Both the position numbers and the translations under genes were made by a program. A stretch of DNA of 64,000 bases from Bacillus sp. B15-48 (lineage in GTDB: Bacteria; Bacillota; Bacilli; Bacillales; Cytobacillaceae): positions 883,491 to 947,490 of the forward strand of contig NZ_WOFU01000002.1 of NCBI RefSeq assembly GCF_016879755.1, in the 5' to 3' direction. This document shows positions 35,836-45,939 of the stretch, one piece after another. The notes under the pieces are model-generated. The model ran no database searches and was not told the origin of the DNA. It saw nothing but the letters and a program-made list of their open reading frames with translations. Position 1 is the first letter of the stretch. Every line of letters starts with the position of its first letter.

Positions 35836-36624
35836 TTAATCTCCCCTATGAGATTTCATCCACTTTGTTAAGTCTTGGACAATTTTCCGATTGACTACAG
35901 GGGGAAAAAAATGTGTATACTCTGTAAAATACCATGCTGATACCTTCTTGCCTAACTGTTTCAATCTTTTCTCCAATTTATACGCGTGTTCAACAGAAAC
36001 ATTGTTATCTTTTTCTCCATGAATAATTAAAACTGGTGATTGAATAAGCTCCAATTCATACAAAGGTGTACGCTCACGATATCGATCTGGCACCTTTTTT
36101 GGTGAGCCACCAATCACTCTCTTCATCATTCTTCTTAAGTCAGTGCGTTCAGAATAGGTTAACTCCATGTCACTCACCCCAGCCCAAGTTACGACAGAGG
36201 CAGCATCTGGGTATTCAATAGCGGTGAATAGAGCCATCACACCTCCGCGAGAAAAACCAAAAATATGGACATCTCTTACATATGGAAAGGATTTCAGAAG
36301 CTCATATGCCGCAAAGCCATCTTGCCGATCTTCCCCTCCAAAATCTTCATTTCCTTCTCCACCTTGATTGCCACGGTAAAATGGAGCAAAGACAATAAAA
36401 CCTTCTGCAGCAAATTGGGCGATTCTAGCCGGTCTCACTTGTCCAACATTTTTAATTCCACCACGCAAGTACAAAAAACCATCATATTGGCCTTCCTCAC
36501 ATGGTTGTGCTAGTAACCCTTTAACCTTAAGCTGTCCTGAATAGTATGTAACAATGGCTAATTTCACCTTTGGATTTGGTGAAGGGAAAGAATACGCTGA
36601 GATGATTTTGTCGTTTCCAGTCAT
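35836..36624 (-). CDS. ytmA: S9-family alpha/beta hydrolase (YtmA)
   Basis: 262 aa from ATG 36624, which has GGAGGTGA eight bases upstream; the frame extends to 36672 without a site. Oxyanion region YLRGGIKNVGQVRP, nucleophile elbow IFGFSRGGVMAL near residue 119, Asp in VLIIHGEKDNNVS near residue 205, and His in YFTEYTHFFPP near residue 240: a complete catalytic triad of prolyl oligopeptidase-type hydrolases. No signal peptide, so cytosolic. Substrate unknown. Confidence 0.87.
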   Translation of the reverse strand: MTGNDKIISAYSFPSPNPKVKLAIVTYYSGQLKVKGLLAQPCEEGQYDGFLYLRGGIKNVGQVRPARIAQFAAEGFIVFAPFYRGNQGGEGNEDFGGEDRQDGFAAYELLKSFPYVRDVHIFGFSRGGVMALFTAIEYPDAASVVTWAGVSDMELTYSERTDLRRMMKRVIGGSPKKVPDRYRERTPLYELELIQSPVLIIHGEKDNNVSVEHAYKLEKRLKQLGKKVSAWYFTEYTHFFPPVVNRKIVQDLTKWMKSHRGD

Positions 36625-36734
36625 TTTGATCACCTCCAAATTTTTATCTTCATGCTCGAACTGGGCATTCACACATTTTTAACATTACCATATAATATTG
36701 TAACTCGAATTAGCCTACTAAGGAGGTTTATTAG

Positions 36735-37730
36735 ATGAAAAGGTGGATAAAGCCAGCTATTAGCCTATTTATTATTTTTATCATGACTCTTTCCCTTGCA
36801 GCATGCGGAAAGAAAGGAACAGAAACCATCCGCATAGCCGAAGTAACTCGCTCTTTATTTTATGCTCCTCAATATGTTGCCCTCACTGAAGGATTTTTTG
36901 AAGAAGAAGGATTAAATGTTCAGTTAACAACTGTTTGGGGCGGAGACAGGGTGATGACCTCCCTTATCTCTGACGGTTCCGACATTGGTCTTGTCGGTTC
37001 CGAAACATCAATATACGTATACGCACGCGGTGCAAGTGATCCGATTATTAATTTTGCTCAATTAACTCAAACAGATGGGACATTTTTAGTCTCCCGTCAC
37101 CATGTCGATAACTTTACTTGGGAACAATTGAAAGGTTCGACTTTTCTCGGTCAACGTAAAGGCGGCATGCCACAAATGGTTGGTGAATTCGTTTTAAAGA
37201 AGCATGGTATTAATCCGCAAACAGATTTAAATTTATTACAAAATATTGATTTCGCTAATATTCCAAGTGCATTTGCTTCGGGAACAGGAGATTATGTCCA
37301 ATTATTTGAACCACAGGCAAGCATATTTGAAAAAGAAGGAAGAGGACATATTGTTGCCTCATTTGGAACTGAATCCGGCCATGTACCATATACTACTTTT
37401 ATGGCAAAGCAAAGTTATATGGAACAAAATGAAGAAGTGATTGAAAAATTCACCCGTGCGATATATAAAGCACAACAATGGGTTGAAAATGCTAGTTCCA
37501 AGGAAATCGCAAAATCAATTCATCCATTTTTCGAGGATTCCGATCTTGACATTCTAGAAATGGCAATTGACCGCTATAAAAGCCAAGGATCTTTTGCAAC
37601 AGACCCTATTCTCGATGAAGATGAATGGAATAACCTTCAAGAAATTATGGATGAAGCGGGAGAACTCCCTAGAGAAGTACAACATAGCGAACTAGTTAAT
37701 ACAAGCATCGCAGAAAAAGTAATGGACTAA
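36735..37730 (+). CDS. ytlA: ABC transporter substrate-binding lipoprotein (YtlA, NMT1/THI5-like)
   Basis: 331 aa. Lipoprotein signal with lipobox SLAACGKK near residue 24. The NMT1/SsuA-like domain begins IRIAEVTRSLFYAPQYVALTEGFF and has the ligand loop LVGSETSIYVYARG. Family members bind thiamine precursors, sulfonates or nitrate; specificity cannot be read here. AAGGAGG precedes the ATG. First gene of a ytlA-C-D operon; no ytlB permease copy is present. Confidence 0.85.
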   Translation: MKRWIKPAISLFIIFIMTLSLAACGKKGTETIRIAEVTRSLFYAPQYVALTEGFFEEEGLNVQLTTVWGGDRVMTSLISDGSDIGLVGSETSIYVYARGASDPIINFAQLTQTDGTFLVSRHHVDNFTWEQLKGSTFLGQRKGGMPQMVGEFVLKKHGINPQTDLNLLQNIDFANIPSAFASGTGDYVQLFEPQASIFEKEGRGHIVASFGTESGHVPYTTFMAKQSYMEQNEEVIEKFTRAIYKAQQWVENASSKEIAKSIHPFFEDSDLDILEMAIDRYKSQGSFATDPILDEDEWNNLQEIMDEAGELPREVQHSELVNTSIAEKVMD

Positions 37731-37748
37731 AAAGGAGGACGCAGCCAA

Positions 37749-38522
37749 ATGGACTTTTTAAGTATTAAAAATATACACCATACCTATTTCACAAAATTAT
37801 CTGCGATGAATGCTTTGGCTGATATTTCACTCGATGTCAATGAAGGTGAATTTATCTCCTTCCTTGGCCCAAGCGGCTGCGGCAAAACCACACTCCTATC
37901 AATTATTGCCGGATTGATTAAGCCAACGAGTGGGTCAGTTTTGCTCAATAACAAACCTGTGAAGTCTTCACAAAATGATATTGGATATATGCTCCAGCAA
38001 GATTATTTGTTCCCATGGAAGACAATTGCTGAAAACATCCAACTCGGGCTAAAAATAAATAACAATCTAACAAATGAAAAAAAAGAGTATACTTTTTCCT
38101 TGCTTAAACAGATGGGACTCTATGAACTAGAACATGCGTATCCTAGACAATTATCTGGTGGCATGAGACAACGAGTTGCGCTTGTTAGAACATTAGCAAC
38201 AGAGCCAAAGTTGTTGATGCTAGATGAACCCTTTTCTGCACTCGATTTCCAAACGAAATTAAAACTTGAAGATCTTGTGTCGAACACACTGAGAACCTTT
38301 AAGAAAACAGCCATTCTCGTTACCCATGATATCGGAGAAGCTATTGCGATGAGCGATCGAATCGTCCTTTTTTCTTCAAGTCCTGGCAAAGTGTATAAAA
38401 CATTTACGGTGCCAGAAGAACTTCGAGCGTTGCCTCCTTTTAAAGCACGAAACCATGAACTTTATACAGAGCTTTTCCAAACCATTTGGAAGGAGCTGGA
38501 ATCACTTGAAGCAAAAACTTGA
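37749..38522 (+). CDS. ytlC: ABC transporter ATPase (YtlC)
   Basis: 257 aa. Walker [10 protein letters not shown] near residue 40, Q-loop [10 protein letters not shown] near residue 81, signature [16 protein letters not shown] near residue 135, Walker [13 protein letters not shown] and H-loop LVTHDIGEA. Nitrate/sulfonate/taurine importer subfamily. AAAGGAGG before the start; 18 bases after ytlA. Confidence 0.92.
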   Translation: MDFLSIKNIHHTYFTKLSAMNALADISLDVNEGEFISFLGPSGCGKTTLLSIIAGLIKPTSGSVLLNNKPVKSSQNDIGYMLQQDYLFPWKTIAENIQLGLKINNNLTNEKKEYTFSLLKQMGLYELEHAYPRQLSGGMRQRVALVRTLATEPKLLMLDEPFSALDFQTKLKLEDLVSNTLRTFKKTAILVTHDIGEAIAMSDRIVLFSSSPGKVYKTFTVPEELRALPPFKARNHELYTELFQTIWKELESLEAKT

Positions 38523-39309
38523 AATTAAAAAGCTACATGAACAATATTTAAGCAGTTTGAAACGAGAAAAAAGGATTATTCGATTGTGTCAATTCTTTAT
38601 TTTTATCATGTTTTTTGTTCTCTGGGAATTGGCTAGCAAATATCAATGGCTTGACCCGTTAATCTTCAGTGCTCCATCTAAAATTTGGGGTTTGTTTATT
38701 GCAAAATTACTGGACGGATCACTAGTCGGTGATATTGGAGTCACCTTAACTGAAACAATCCTAGGGTTTTTAATTGGTACACTTGCAGGTACGTTGCTTG
38801 CTGCGTTTCTATGGTGGTCGCCTTTCTTTGCAAGAATCCTTGATCCATTCCTTGTCATATTAAATGCAATGCCGAAGATTGCTTTAGGACCTATATTAAT
38901 CGTTGCAATTGGGGCAAATATGGCATCTATTATCGCGATGGGTGCGCTCGTTTCAGTTATTATCACCACAATCGTAGTTTACACATCTTTTAAGGAAGTA
39001 GATCCCCATTATATAAAAGTTTTACAAGTATTCGGTGCAACGAGAACACAATGTTTTAAAGAAGCGATTTTACCCGCGTCCTTCCCAACAATTATTTCAA
39101 CATTAAAAGTAAATGTCGGTTTATCTTGGGTTGGTGTAATTGTTGGTGAATTCCTTACATCATCAAAAGGCCTTGGTTATCTGATTATCTATGGATTTCA
39201 AGTGTTCGATTTCACCCTTGTCTTTTTATCCTTACTCGTGATTGCGGTGTTTGCGACAATCATGTACCAACTCGTTGAACTTCTTGAAAATAAATTAATT
39301 AAAGACTAA
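38506..39309 (+). CDS. ytlD: ABC transporter permease (YtlD)
   Basis: 267 aa from TTG 38506, with GGAG ten bases upstream; an ATG frame at 38455 lies deep inside ytlC and lacks a site. Six hydrophobic segments and the permease coupling motif [20 protein letters not shown] near residue 185 (EAA loop). Works with YtlA and YtlC in import. Overlaps ytlC by 17 bases. Confidence 0.9.
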   Translation: MKQKLEIKKLHEQYLSSLKREKRIIRLCQFFIFIMFFVLWELASKYQWLDPLIFSAPSKIWGLFIAKLLDGSLVGDIGVTLTETILGFLIGTLAGTLLAAFLWWSPFFARILDPFLVILNAMPKIALGPILIVAIGANMASIIAMGALVSVIITTIVVYTSFKEVDPHYIKVLQVFGATRTQCFKEAILPASFPTIISTLKVNVGLSWVGVIVGEFLTSSKGLGYLIIYGFQVFDFTLVFLSLLVIAVFATIMYQLVELLENKLIKD

Positions 39310-39333
39310 TGAAAATCCTTGAGCGGTCGGTGT

Positions 39334-39807
39334 TCATATGCCGGCCGCATGTAATCTTTGAATCGTCAGGCTTAATACATCATCCTTCATGATAAAGCTA
39401 TAATGATTTTTAAATCGCTCGATTAAGATGTCCCTTGTTTCGAAAACAGGTCCATTTGTTTCGTGAAAGTTTTCCTTTTTTGTCAATGTGGAAACTTCGG
39501 CAAAATAAATTCTCTTTATAAAGGCATGATTTTCTTCCTTTACCTCATAATCGCCAATATATTTCAGGGTTTTTACATATCCCCCTGTTTCCTCCAATAC
39601 TTCACGGGCAGCTGCTTGTTCAAGCGTCTCTCCTTCTTCTCTTTTTCCACCAGGAAATTCCCATCCTCTTTTTTTATGATCTGTTAAGAGCCACTTTCCT
39701 TGAAAGCGACAAATAACTAAGACATGATTAGGTTGCCGATCAAATGCTTCTTTTTCAAACGAAATCGAAACTTCATTCCCATTTTTATCTTGAAACGTTT
39801 TCATCAT
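39334..39807 (-). CDS. ytkD: Nudix hydrolase YtkD, nucleotide sanitising
   Basis: 157 aa from ATG 39807 (GAGGG upstream); the frame continues seven codons further without a site. Complete Nudix box GGKREEGETLEQAAAREVLEETG near residues 61-83 (given in part). Resembles B. subtilis YtkD, an 8-oxo-dGTPase/RNA pyrophosphohydrolase involved in mutation avoidance in spores. Converges on ytlD with a 24-base gap. Confidence 0.88.
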   Translation of the reverse strand: MMKTFQDKNGNEVSISFEKEAFDRQPNHVLVICRFQGKWLLTDHKKRGWEFPGGKREEGETLEQAAAREVLEETGGYVKTLKYIGDYEVKEENHAFIKRIYFAEVSTLTKKENFHETNGPVFETRDILIERFKNHYSFIMKDDVLSLTIQRLHAAGI

Positions 39808-39891
39808 TCTTTCCCTCTCTTTGTACAACTTCTCTCCCCTTGATTATACACGGGTTGTTAGAAGGACAAAGAAGGATTATGGTCCATTTCG

Positions 39892-40218
39892 CTAGTTATT
39901 TGGCAATATTCCCATACTCTCAATATGTTTTTTCGCTTCCTCATCCCCCAATTCATAAATGAATTGATAAATTCGAATTAAACTCTGATCTTGCGCATGA
40001 TTAGCGCGATCATTATGATATTCCCAAAAAGGGATATGAGCACGCCAAAAATTGATTATCCCTTCGTTATAATTATAATCAAATTCCTCTCTTAACCGAG
40101 TAATCTCTTCATCATTCGCCTCTATTTTAAAGGTCCAAGCAGAAGCAGTTGCACTTTGTGATATCTCACCACTTCCAATATCAATATAATAAGTCTTTTT
40201 CTTTTCGTCCATCTTCAT
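39892..40218 (-). CDS. Conserved hypothetical protein, 108 aa
   Basis: Not assigned. YYIDIGSGEISQ at the N-terminus, an alpha-helical middle (ANDEEITRLREEFDYNYNEG) with INFWRAHIPFWEYHNDRANH, and a C-terminal LGDEEAKKHIESMGIL. Soluble, no cysteines. I recall similar Bacillus proteins annotated only as hypothetical or 'hydrolase'. GGAGGGATG ribosome region precedes; start could be the third codon. Confidence 0.75.
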   Translation of the reverse strand: MKMDEKKKTYYIDIGSGEISQSATASAWTFKIEANDEEITRLREEFDYNYNEGIINFWRAHIPFWEYHNDRANHAQDQSLIRIYQFIYELGDEEAKKHIESMGILPNN

Positions 40219-40388
40219 CCCTCCTTTAATACTGAGTTTCCCCAGCTAGCTGATTTATTAATCTTTGTAATATGTGATAAAGAATGCGTTTTCATGGTAA
40301 AATTAACATATGGAGTGGCAATGCTAGAATAAAATACATACAAAAGGGGATTTACTAACTATAATGCACGTAAAGGGAGGGGAAAATT

Positions 40389-40646
40389 TTGAAGCTGATT
40401 GACGAGTTATATGAAATGTATCGGAATAAGTTAACTGGGGATGAAGAAGACATTGATATGCTCACTTTTGCTTTTCTTGAAGAAATGAATCGTGAGGACT
40501 TGTTACACATCATTAATGAAATGGACCAACAAGAACTATACAACCTAATTGGTATTTATTTAATTGAGAGCTTAAAGGGGAAGTTTGCACAAGAAGAATA
40601 CGGCCAATCTCGAGCATCAATATTTCCATCACGAAATGTCCATTGA
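40389..40646 (+). CDS. Conserved small protein, 85 aa (DUF6154-like)
   Basis: TTG start with GGGAGGGG upstream. Acidic helical sequence: LIDELYEMYRNKLTGDEED, MLTFAFLEEMNREDLLHIIN and YNLIGIYLIESLKGKF. No catalytic motif. A Bacillaceae family of unknown function as I remember it. Ends 40 bases before a strong bidirectional terminator. Confidence 0.75.
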   Translation: MKLIDELYEMYRNKLTGDEEDIDMLTFAFLEEMNREDLLHIINEMDQQELYNLIGIYLIESLKGKFAQEEYGQSRASIFPSRNVH

Positions 40647-40687
40647 TTAGAAATACATACTTTGCTCTCCTCGTTCATTCTTAAAAA

Positions 40688-40722
40688 ACCCGCGAACGCA
40701 TATACGTTCGCGGGTTTTCTTT
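40688..40722 (+). terminator. Bidirectional terminator between the 85-aa gene and dps
   Basis: Perfect 12-bp stem AACCCGCGAACG/CGTTCGCGGGTT with loop CATATA; T-rich tails on both strands. Confidence 0.92.
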
Positions 40723-41158
40723 ATCCCAAATAGGCCTTAAACATCCAAAGATGTTTTCTGACACTCTTCTTCACACCAAGAAGCATATCAGCTGTCCCTT
40801 CATCATCTGCTTCCTCTGCTAGCGCGATTCCTGCCTGAAGCTCGTCCATAATTTTTGCTAAATCGCTACTGAGCGTCTTAACCATATCCTCTTCGTTCTC
40901 CTGACCAGTTGCTTCTTCAATAAATGATAACTCTAAACATTCTTTTAATGTCCCTACAGGTTTACCTTCTAAGGCAAGAATTCGCTCCGCAAACTCATCA
41001 ATCACCATTGCCGCTTCATTATACAGCTCTTCGAATTTTTCATGAAGTGTGAAAAACTGCGGTCCTTTAACATACCAGTGATAATTATGCAATTTCGTGT
41101 AAAAGACCGTCCATGTAGCTACTTGTTTGTTCACAGATTTAATCAATTGTGTAGACAT
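40721..41158 (-). CDS. dps: Dps family ferritin-like DNA protection protein
   Basis: 145 aa from ATG 41158, with GGAGGATG upstream; the open frame to 41308 is an extension without a ribosome site. Ferroxidase-site residues are visible: LHNYHWYVKGPQFF (His) near residue 28 and LHEKFEELYNEAAMVIDEFAER (Glu, Asp) near residue 42. Forms a dodecamer that oxidises and stores iron and shields DNA from peroxide. Divergent from ytzI, as in B. subtilis. Confidence 0.92.
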   Translation of the reverse strand: MSTQLIKSVNKQVATWTVFYTKLHNYHWYVKGPQFFTLHEKFEELYNEAAMVIDEFAERILALEGKPVGTLKECLELSFIEEATGQENEEDMVKTLSSDLAKIMDELQAGIALAEEADDEGTADMLLGVKKSVRKHLWMFKAYLG

Positions 41159-41282
41159 TTGTATCATCCTCCTGCCCTTTATCTTCCCTCTTCGACACAT
41201 GTTTAAACAGTTTAACATTGACATTTGTTGGTTGATAGAAAAAAACATGCTACAATAATTTTGAAACAAAGGGGGAGTTTTT

Positions 41283-41435
41283 ATGCTTGCTATTCTTATC
41301 ATTTGCATTATTATTGTAGTTATTGTCCTACTTCTCGCCGTTTTAACAACCTCAAAATCCTATAGTTATAAGCACACTGTCGATACGTTAGATGATAATC
41401 CACACCTAAAGACGGAGAAAAACGAAAAAAAATAA
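41283..41435 (+). CDS. ytzI: Small membrane protein YtzI
   Basis: 50 aa. GGGGGAG six bases before the ATG. MLAILIICIIIVVIVLLLAV is a single membrane helix; the tail TSKSYSYKHTVDTLDDNPHL is hydrophilic. Same place next to luxS as ytzI in B. subtilis. Function unknown. Closed by the shared terminator at 41434-41466. Confidence 0.8.
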   Translation: MLAILIICIIIVVIVLLLAVLTTSKSYSYKHTVDTLDDNPHLKTEKNEKK

Positions 41436-41466
41436 ACGAAGCAGGCTCCCCTGCTTCGTTTATTTT
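41434..41466 (+). terminator. Bidirectional terminator between ytzI and luxS
   Basis: Stem AAACGAAGCAGG/CCTGCTTCGTTT (loop CTC) with flanking T-tracts on both strands; its left arm starts in the ytzI stop codon. Confidence 0.9.
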
Positions 41467-41938
41467 AGGCAAAAACTTGTTTTAGTTCGTCTTTTGATTG
41501 CGTTAACCAGAAACGCATTAACCGTTTTGCTCCATCAAGATCATGAAGCTTCGCTTGTCCACATTGTTTTTCATTTGCAGCTGGTATTTCCGTTACTTCG
41601 ACAGCAGCTGTCAATGTAGCCTCTAACAAATCAATGATTTCTTCAACGGTCGGAGATCCGCTTACCACTAAATAATAACCTGTTTGACATCCCATTGGAG
41701 AGATGTCAATAATATCAAAATGATTGTACTTTTCAGCATGCTCACGAATATTAAATGCAAGCAAATGTTCAAGTGTATGGATGGTTTCAGGCATCATTGC
41801 TTGTTTATTCGGTTGACAAAAACGAATATCAAATTTATTTACTACACCATCACTTCCTACATGATGAACACCACAATGTCTCACGTATGGAGCTTTAACG
41901 GCATTATGATCTAGTTCAAAACTTTCCACAGAAGGCAT
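41465..41938 (-). CDS. luxS: S-ribosylhomocysteine lyase LuxS
   Basis: 157 aa from ATG 41938 (AAGGAG upstream); the longer frame starting MKRSDCFM lacks support. Zinc site HTLEHLLAF near residue 53 with the third ligand Cys in [17 protein letters not shown] near residue 124, and catalytic Cys in HCGV. Splits S-ribosylhomocysteine to homocysteine and DPD, the AI-2 precursor, recycling SAM by-products. Confidence 0.96.
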   Translation of the reverse strand: MPSVESFELDHNAVKAPYVRHCGVHHVGSDGVVNKFDIRFCQPNKQAMMPETIHTLEHLLAFNIREHAEKYNHFDIIDISPMGCQTGYYLVVSGSPTVEEIIDLLEATLTAAVEVTEIPAANEKQCGQAKLHDLDGAKRLMRFWLTQSKDELKQVFA

Positions 41939-42081
41939 GAAGCAATCACTCCTTTTCATTTCTTATTCCATCATACACAATTTTTAAACTGATTTCAGCA
42001 AATACAATAAATTGGTTTTTTAGACGTTTTTAAACATTTATGATATGTTTATCAAGGAAATCGAACAATAACGAGGTGATA

Positions 42082-42327
42082 ATGTTGTTACAAAAAGCAA
42101 TGCTTAAACTCATTCGTTTTTACCAAATCGTAATCTCCCCATTGAAACCGCCTACTTGTCGTTTTTATCCGACATGTTCGCATTATGGACTTGAAGCAGT
42201 AAAGCGATTTGGGCCTTTCAAGGGCGGTTGGTTAACATTGGTTCGCATTATGAAATGCCATCCTTTTCATCCCGGTGGATTTGATTATGTACCAGAGGAA
42301 TGGCCTAAAAAAAGTGAAAAGAATTAA
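42082..42327 (+). CDS. yidD: Membrane protein insertion efficiency factor YidD
   Basis: 81 aa from ATG 42082 with GAGGTGAT upstream; the frame extends to 42040 without a site. Cysteine-rich core [20 protein letters not shown] and the C-terminal [12 protein letters not shown] are the family hallmarks. Peripheral membrane protein helping YidC-type insertion. Ends four bases into the ytiB stop region on the opposite strand. Confidence 0.93.
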   Translation: MLLQKAMLKLIRFYQIVISPLKPPTCRFYPTCSHYGLEAVKRFGPFKGGWLTLVRIMKCHPFHPGGFDYVPEEWPKKSEKN

Positions 42328-42887
42328 ACATCATACCCATTAATAACTACGTCAAGTTTTCCAGTCGCCGGGTCAATGACAAGCCCATGAACGGGGATTT
42401 CTTTTGCCATAAATGGGTGATTTTTTATTACTTCTACACTATGTGCGACACTATCGTTGACATTATCAAAGCCTTGCAGCCAACTTTCCACATCGATTCC
42501 TGAGTATTGCAAAGTATCAAATGTTTCTTCCTTTATTCCTCTTTTCCGCAATTCTGTCAACATCAAATCAGGCTTCATCCCGCTCATCCCACAATCATGA
42601 TGTCCTATAACTAAGACTTCCTGAGCTTTTAATTGGTAAACAGCGACTAAAATGCTGCGCATTATACTGCCAAACGGATGCGTAACAAGGGCTCCAGCAT
42701 TTTTTACAATCTTCACATCTCCGTTACGAACATTTAAAGCATTCGGTAATAACTCTAATAACCTTGTATCCATGCACGTAAGGATCACCATTTTTTTATT
42801 CGGAAATTTCGTTGTTTCAAACTGTTGATACTTTTTTTCTGTTACGAACTTTTCATTGTACTCTAAAATGTCATAAAGCAAACTCAT
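42324..42887 (-). CDS. ytiB: Beta-class carbonic anhydrase (YtiB)
   Basis: 187 aa. Zinc ligands Cys in [14 protein letters not shown] near residue 38 with the Asp-Arg dyad, and His/Cys in [11 protein letters not shown] near residue 97. Plant-type beta-CA of the Bacillus YtiB group. Interconverts CO2 and bicarbonate in the cytosol. Confidence 0.93.
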   Translation of the reverse strand: MSLLYDILEYNEKFVTEKKYQQFETTKFPNKKMVILTCMDTRLLELLPNALNVRNGDVKIVKNAGALVTHPFGSIMRSILVAVYQLKAQEVLVIGHHDCGMSGMKPDLMLTELRKRGIKEETFDTLQYSGIDVESWLQGFDNVNDSVAHSVEVIKNHPFMAKEIPVHGLVIDPATGKLDVVINGYDV

Positions 42888-43052
42888 CTATCATCACCCT
42901 TTTCAAAATCTTTTAAAAATAGAATACAGCATTTTCATCATTAAGGAAATGACTATGTTAATTCTACCCAAAATCCCCTTAAATTGCTCGGATATTGTTT
43001 TACAAGAAGTCCACACTAAAATCGTATCCACCAATATAAAGGAGTGATACAG

Positions 43053-43217
43053 ATGGCAAAAGATGTATTATGTGAAGTGAATAACTGTCAATTCTGGGAA
43101 GAAGGAAATCAATGCAGTGCTGATGCTATTTATGTAGTAAGCCATACTGGTGAAACCGCAGAAAATACTAGGGCAACAGATTGCAAAACGTTTCAGCCTA
43201 GCGAATCATTAAGCTAA
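43053..43217 (+). CDS. DUF1540 cysteine-rich small protein
   Basis: 54 aa; GGAGTGAT eight bases before the ATG. Four cysteines in the DUF1540 spacing: VLCEVNNCQFWEEGNQCSAD and ATDCKTF. Probably a zinc- or metal-binding mini-domain; DUF1540 proteins are common in spore formers, function unknown. Single gene before a perfect palindromic terminator. Confidence 0.88.
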   Translation: MAKDVLCEVNNCQFWEEGNQCSADAIYVVSHTGETAENTRATDCKTFQPSESLS

Positions 43218-43243
43218 TATAGCAATCCCCAAATTACAGTGGT

Positions 43244-43273
43244 AAAAGGCAGTTCAGCTGAACTGCCTTTTAT
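43244..43273. terminator. Bidirectional terminator between DUF1540 gene and menC
   Basis: Perfect 28-bp palindrome AAAAGGCAGTTCAG/CTGAACTGCCTTTT; the arms carry their own A and T tails for both strands. Confidence 0.9.
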
Positions 43274-43284
43274 CACACATTTTA

Positions 43285-44397
43285 TCACTTATGAAAGGAA
43301 AATAACTCCTGCGAGCATGTAACCTCTTTAAGCCTTTTTCTATTTAAATTCACACCAATGCCAGGATTAGAAGGTAGATGAATTTCACCATGTTCTACTT
43401 TAATTTCTGGTGTGATAATATCTTCCTCCCAGTAACGGTTTGAAGCTGAAATATCACCTGGAATCGTAAAACCAGGTAAACTGGCTAACGCAATATTATG
43501 CGCTCGAGAAATACCATATTCAATCATCCCTCCGCACCAAACTGGAACTTTATTGGTGTTACAAAAATCATGGATCTTGATTGCTTGCCCAATTCCGCCT
43601 ACCCTGCCTATTTTAATATTTATTACACGACAACTTCCTAATTCAATCGCTTTTTTAGCATCCTCAAAGCTTACGATGCTTTCGTCAAGGCAAATAGGTG
43701 TTTTAAGTTGCTTTTGAACAAGGGCATGTTCGATGATATCGTCATTTCCAAGTGGCTGTTCAATCATAAGCAATCCATATTCGTCTAGTGCCTTTAATCG
43801 ATCAATGTCATCAACTGTATAGGCTGAGTTTGCGTCAGCCATTAAGTCGAGAGTTGGAAATCGTTTGCGGAGTTCACTTACAAATTTGAGATCATTATCA
43901 GGAGATATTTTAATCTTTACTCGCCTATATCCTTTTTCTAAGTAGGCCTCAATTTGCGTTATCGCTTCCTTAAGAGAAGATGTAGCAATAACTACACCTG
44001 AAGGGATTTTTTTCGTTCCCCCTCCCAATAGCTGAGAAAGAGGTTTGCCTTCCCTCTTTGCCTGTAAGTCCCAGAGAGCCATTTCTAAGGCGGCTTTTGC
44101 CATATGGTTTCTCCGAAATGCACTGAACAATGAAAATGCTTCAGAAGGATGTTTTATTGAAAATCGTTGTATAAGCGGAATGAGAAAGTCTTTTAATAGG
44201 TGATAGGAGGTTTTAACAGTCTCCTCTGTGTACCACGGTGACGAAAAGGCGACCCCTTCTCCGTACCCTTCAAACCCGTCATGACCGTGTACTTCAACAA
44301 TAATTGATTCTCTTTCCTTAATTGTTTCTAAATGAGTATAGAAAGGCTTTTTTAAAGGCATTTTTATAACAGATAATTTCACAGATTGGATATTCAC
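43285..44397 (-). CDS. menC: o-Succinylbenzoate synthase
   Basis: 370 aa, enolase superfamily. KxK catalytic motif RRVKIKISPDND near residue 161, metal ligands Asp in LMADANSAY near 190, Glu in MIEQPL near 215 and Asp in CLDES near 239, and the second base Lys in INIKIGRVGG near 264. Dehydrates SHCHC to o-succinylbenzoate in menaquinone synthesis. Overlaps the menE stop by four bases. Confidence 0.94.
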   Translation of the reverse strand: MNIQSVKLSVIKMPLKKPFYTHLETIKERESIIVEVHGHDGFEGYGEGVAFSSPWYTEETVKTSYHLLKDFLIPLIQRFSIKHPSEAFSLFSAFRRNHMAKAALEMALWDLQAKREGKPLSQLLGGGTKKIPSGVVIATSSLKEAITQIEAYLEKGYRRVKIKISPDNDLKFVSELRKRFPTLDLMADANSAYTVDDIDRLKALDEYGLLMIEQPLGNDDIIEHALVQKQLKTPICLDESIVSFEDAKKAIELGSCRVINIKIGRVGGIGQAIKIHDFCNTNKVPVWCGGMIEYGISRAHNIALASLPGFTIPGDISASNRYWEEDIITPEIKVEHGEIHLPSNPGIGVNLNRKRLKEVTCSQELFSFHK

Positions 44398-45881
44398 TTT
44401 GTCCTATACTCCTTTTCTACCCAAGTGCGAAGTTCTCTTCTAAGCAATTTTTTTGAAGCGTTTCTAGGTAGTTCCTTTATAAAATAAACCGTTTTCGGAA
44501 CTTTGTATTTGGCTAGTTTTTGTTGACAATAATCAATAAAATCCTTTTCTGTCGTCGGCGTATTTTCTCTTTTCACAATAAAAGCAATCGGTATTTGACC
44601 CCATATTTCATCTTTAACGCCAATCACTCCTGCATCAAGAACATTCGGATGAGACAATAATGCCCCTTCGATTTCTGCTGGATAAACATTTTCACCACCG
44701 GATATAATTAAATCAGCACGGCGATCAAGAACATACAGAAATCCTTCCTCATCTAAATAACCTATGTCTCCCGTATGCAGCCAGCCATCATAGATGGCCT
44801 TTTTCGTCGCATCCTCACGATGTAAATAGCCTATTGTAACATTAGGCCCTTTAACAATAATCTCTCCTTCTCTCGTTCGTGGAAGCTCCTGTTTATTCTC
44901 GTCAACGACTTTGATTTGATTTGGGAATAAAGGCTTGCCAGCTGAACCTAATTTAGTGAAACTATATTCAGGGGATAAAGTGGCAAATTGGGATGCAGTT
45001 TCTGTCATTCCGTAAGATTGAAATACTGGTATTCCTTTGCTTTTACAACTTTGTAACAAAGATATTGGGGCCGGCCCACCTCCTAATAACATGCACCGGA
45101 AGGAAGATGGAAGGTTTTTCTCCCCAAGTTCCTCATTAATCCTTAGCAACATCGTACTTACAACCGACATAATTGTCACTCGGTGTATGTGAATCTCCTC
45201 GAGGACCTTTTCCACATCAAAACCTTTATGCAGTACAACTGGCATTCCGTAAATAAGGCTGCGCATTAAAATAGAGTAGCCGCTAATATGAAAAATTGGT
45301 ACCGAGCATAACCAACAATCTTCCTCACTTAGGCCAAGATTTAAAGCAGATGCTGTCGCACTCCACCAATGGTTCCCATATGTTTGGATAACGCCTTTTG
45401 GTTTACCAGTTGTTCCTGAAGTATACATGATTGTAGTGATTTCATTTAAATCATAGTCAGCTTGAAGTTTCACTTCTCCTTCAGGTAGTAAAAACAGCAC
45501 CTCTTTTTCAACCACTTGTTGATCGATTAATTCGCTTTTGAGTTTAAACGACAAATCCTTTTCTGTCACCACGTAGCTAGCACGAGAATCATCAATTTGC
45601 CATTTTAATTCTTCCAAAGTTAACCGATTATTTAAAATAACTGTTTTCGAACCAAGCATTTGTAACGCATACAATATAACAACTGAATCAACGTGATTTG
45701 ATAGCAAAACAGCTGTCATCGTTCCCTTTTTTATCCCCATCATTGTAAGTTGGCGGGCTACTTTTGATGACAGTTGAAAAATTTGTTCGAACGTGTAACT
45801 TTGATTTTCAAAAATTAAAGCTGTTCGTTTAGGGGTTATTTCGGCTCGTTTTTCCAACCAATTTGGGATTTGTAGTTCCAT
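44394..45881 (-). CDS. menE: o-Succinylbenzoate-CoA ligase
   Basis: 495 aa, adenylate-forming enzyme. AMP-binding motif TIMYTSGTTGKPKGV near residue 149, GGGPAPISLL, YGMTETASQF near residue 289, and the C-terminal hinge VLDRRADLIISGGENVYP with the catalytic Lys in NASKKLLRREL. Activates OSB with CoA. It is separated from menB by a hairpin at 45940-45965. Confidence 0.94.
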   Translation of the reverse strand: MELQIPNWLEKRAEITPKRTALIFENQSYTFEQIFQLSSKVARQLTMMGIKKGTMTAVLLSNHVDSVVILYALQMLGSKTVILNNRLTLEELKWQIDDSRASYVVTEKDLSFKLKSELIDQQVVEKEVLFLLPEGEVKLQADYDLNEITTIMYTSGTTGKPKGVIQTYGNHWWSATASALNLGLSEEDCWLCSVPIFHISGYSILMRSLIYGMPVVLHKGFDVEKVLEEIHIHRVTIMSVVSTMLLRINEELGEKNLPSSFRCMLLGGGPAPISLLQSCKSKGIPVFQSYGMTETASQFATLSPEYSFTKLGSAGKPLFPNQIKVVDENKQELPRTREGEIIVKGPNVTIGYLHREDATKKAIYDGWLHTGDIGYLDEEGFLYVLDRRADLIISGGENVYPAEIEGALLSHPNVLDAGVIGVKDEIWGQIPIAFIVKRENTPTTEKDFIDYCQQKLAKYKVPKTVYFIKELPRNASKKLLRRELRTWVEKEYRTK

Positions 45882-45939
45882 AAAAAATACACTCCATTTA
45901 AACTAAACTCGCTCAAAAAGTTTATTGCTTTAGCAGAAA

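Noticed and set aside
40721..41308. 195-aa form of Dps
   Set aside because: The extra 50 residues lack a ribosome site and do not resemble Dps; ATG 41158 has GGAGGATG.
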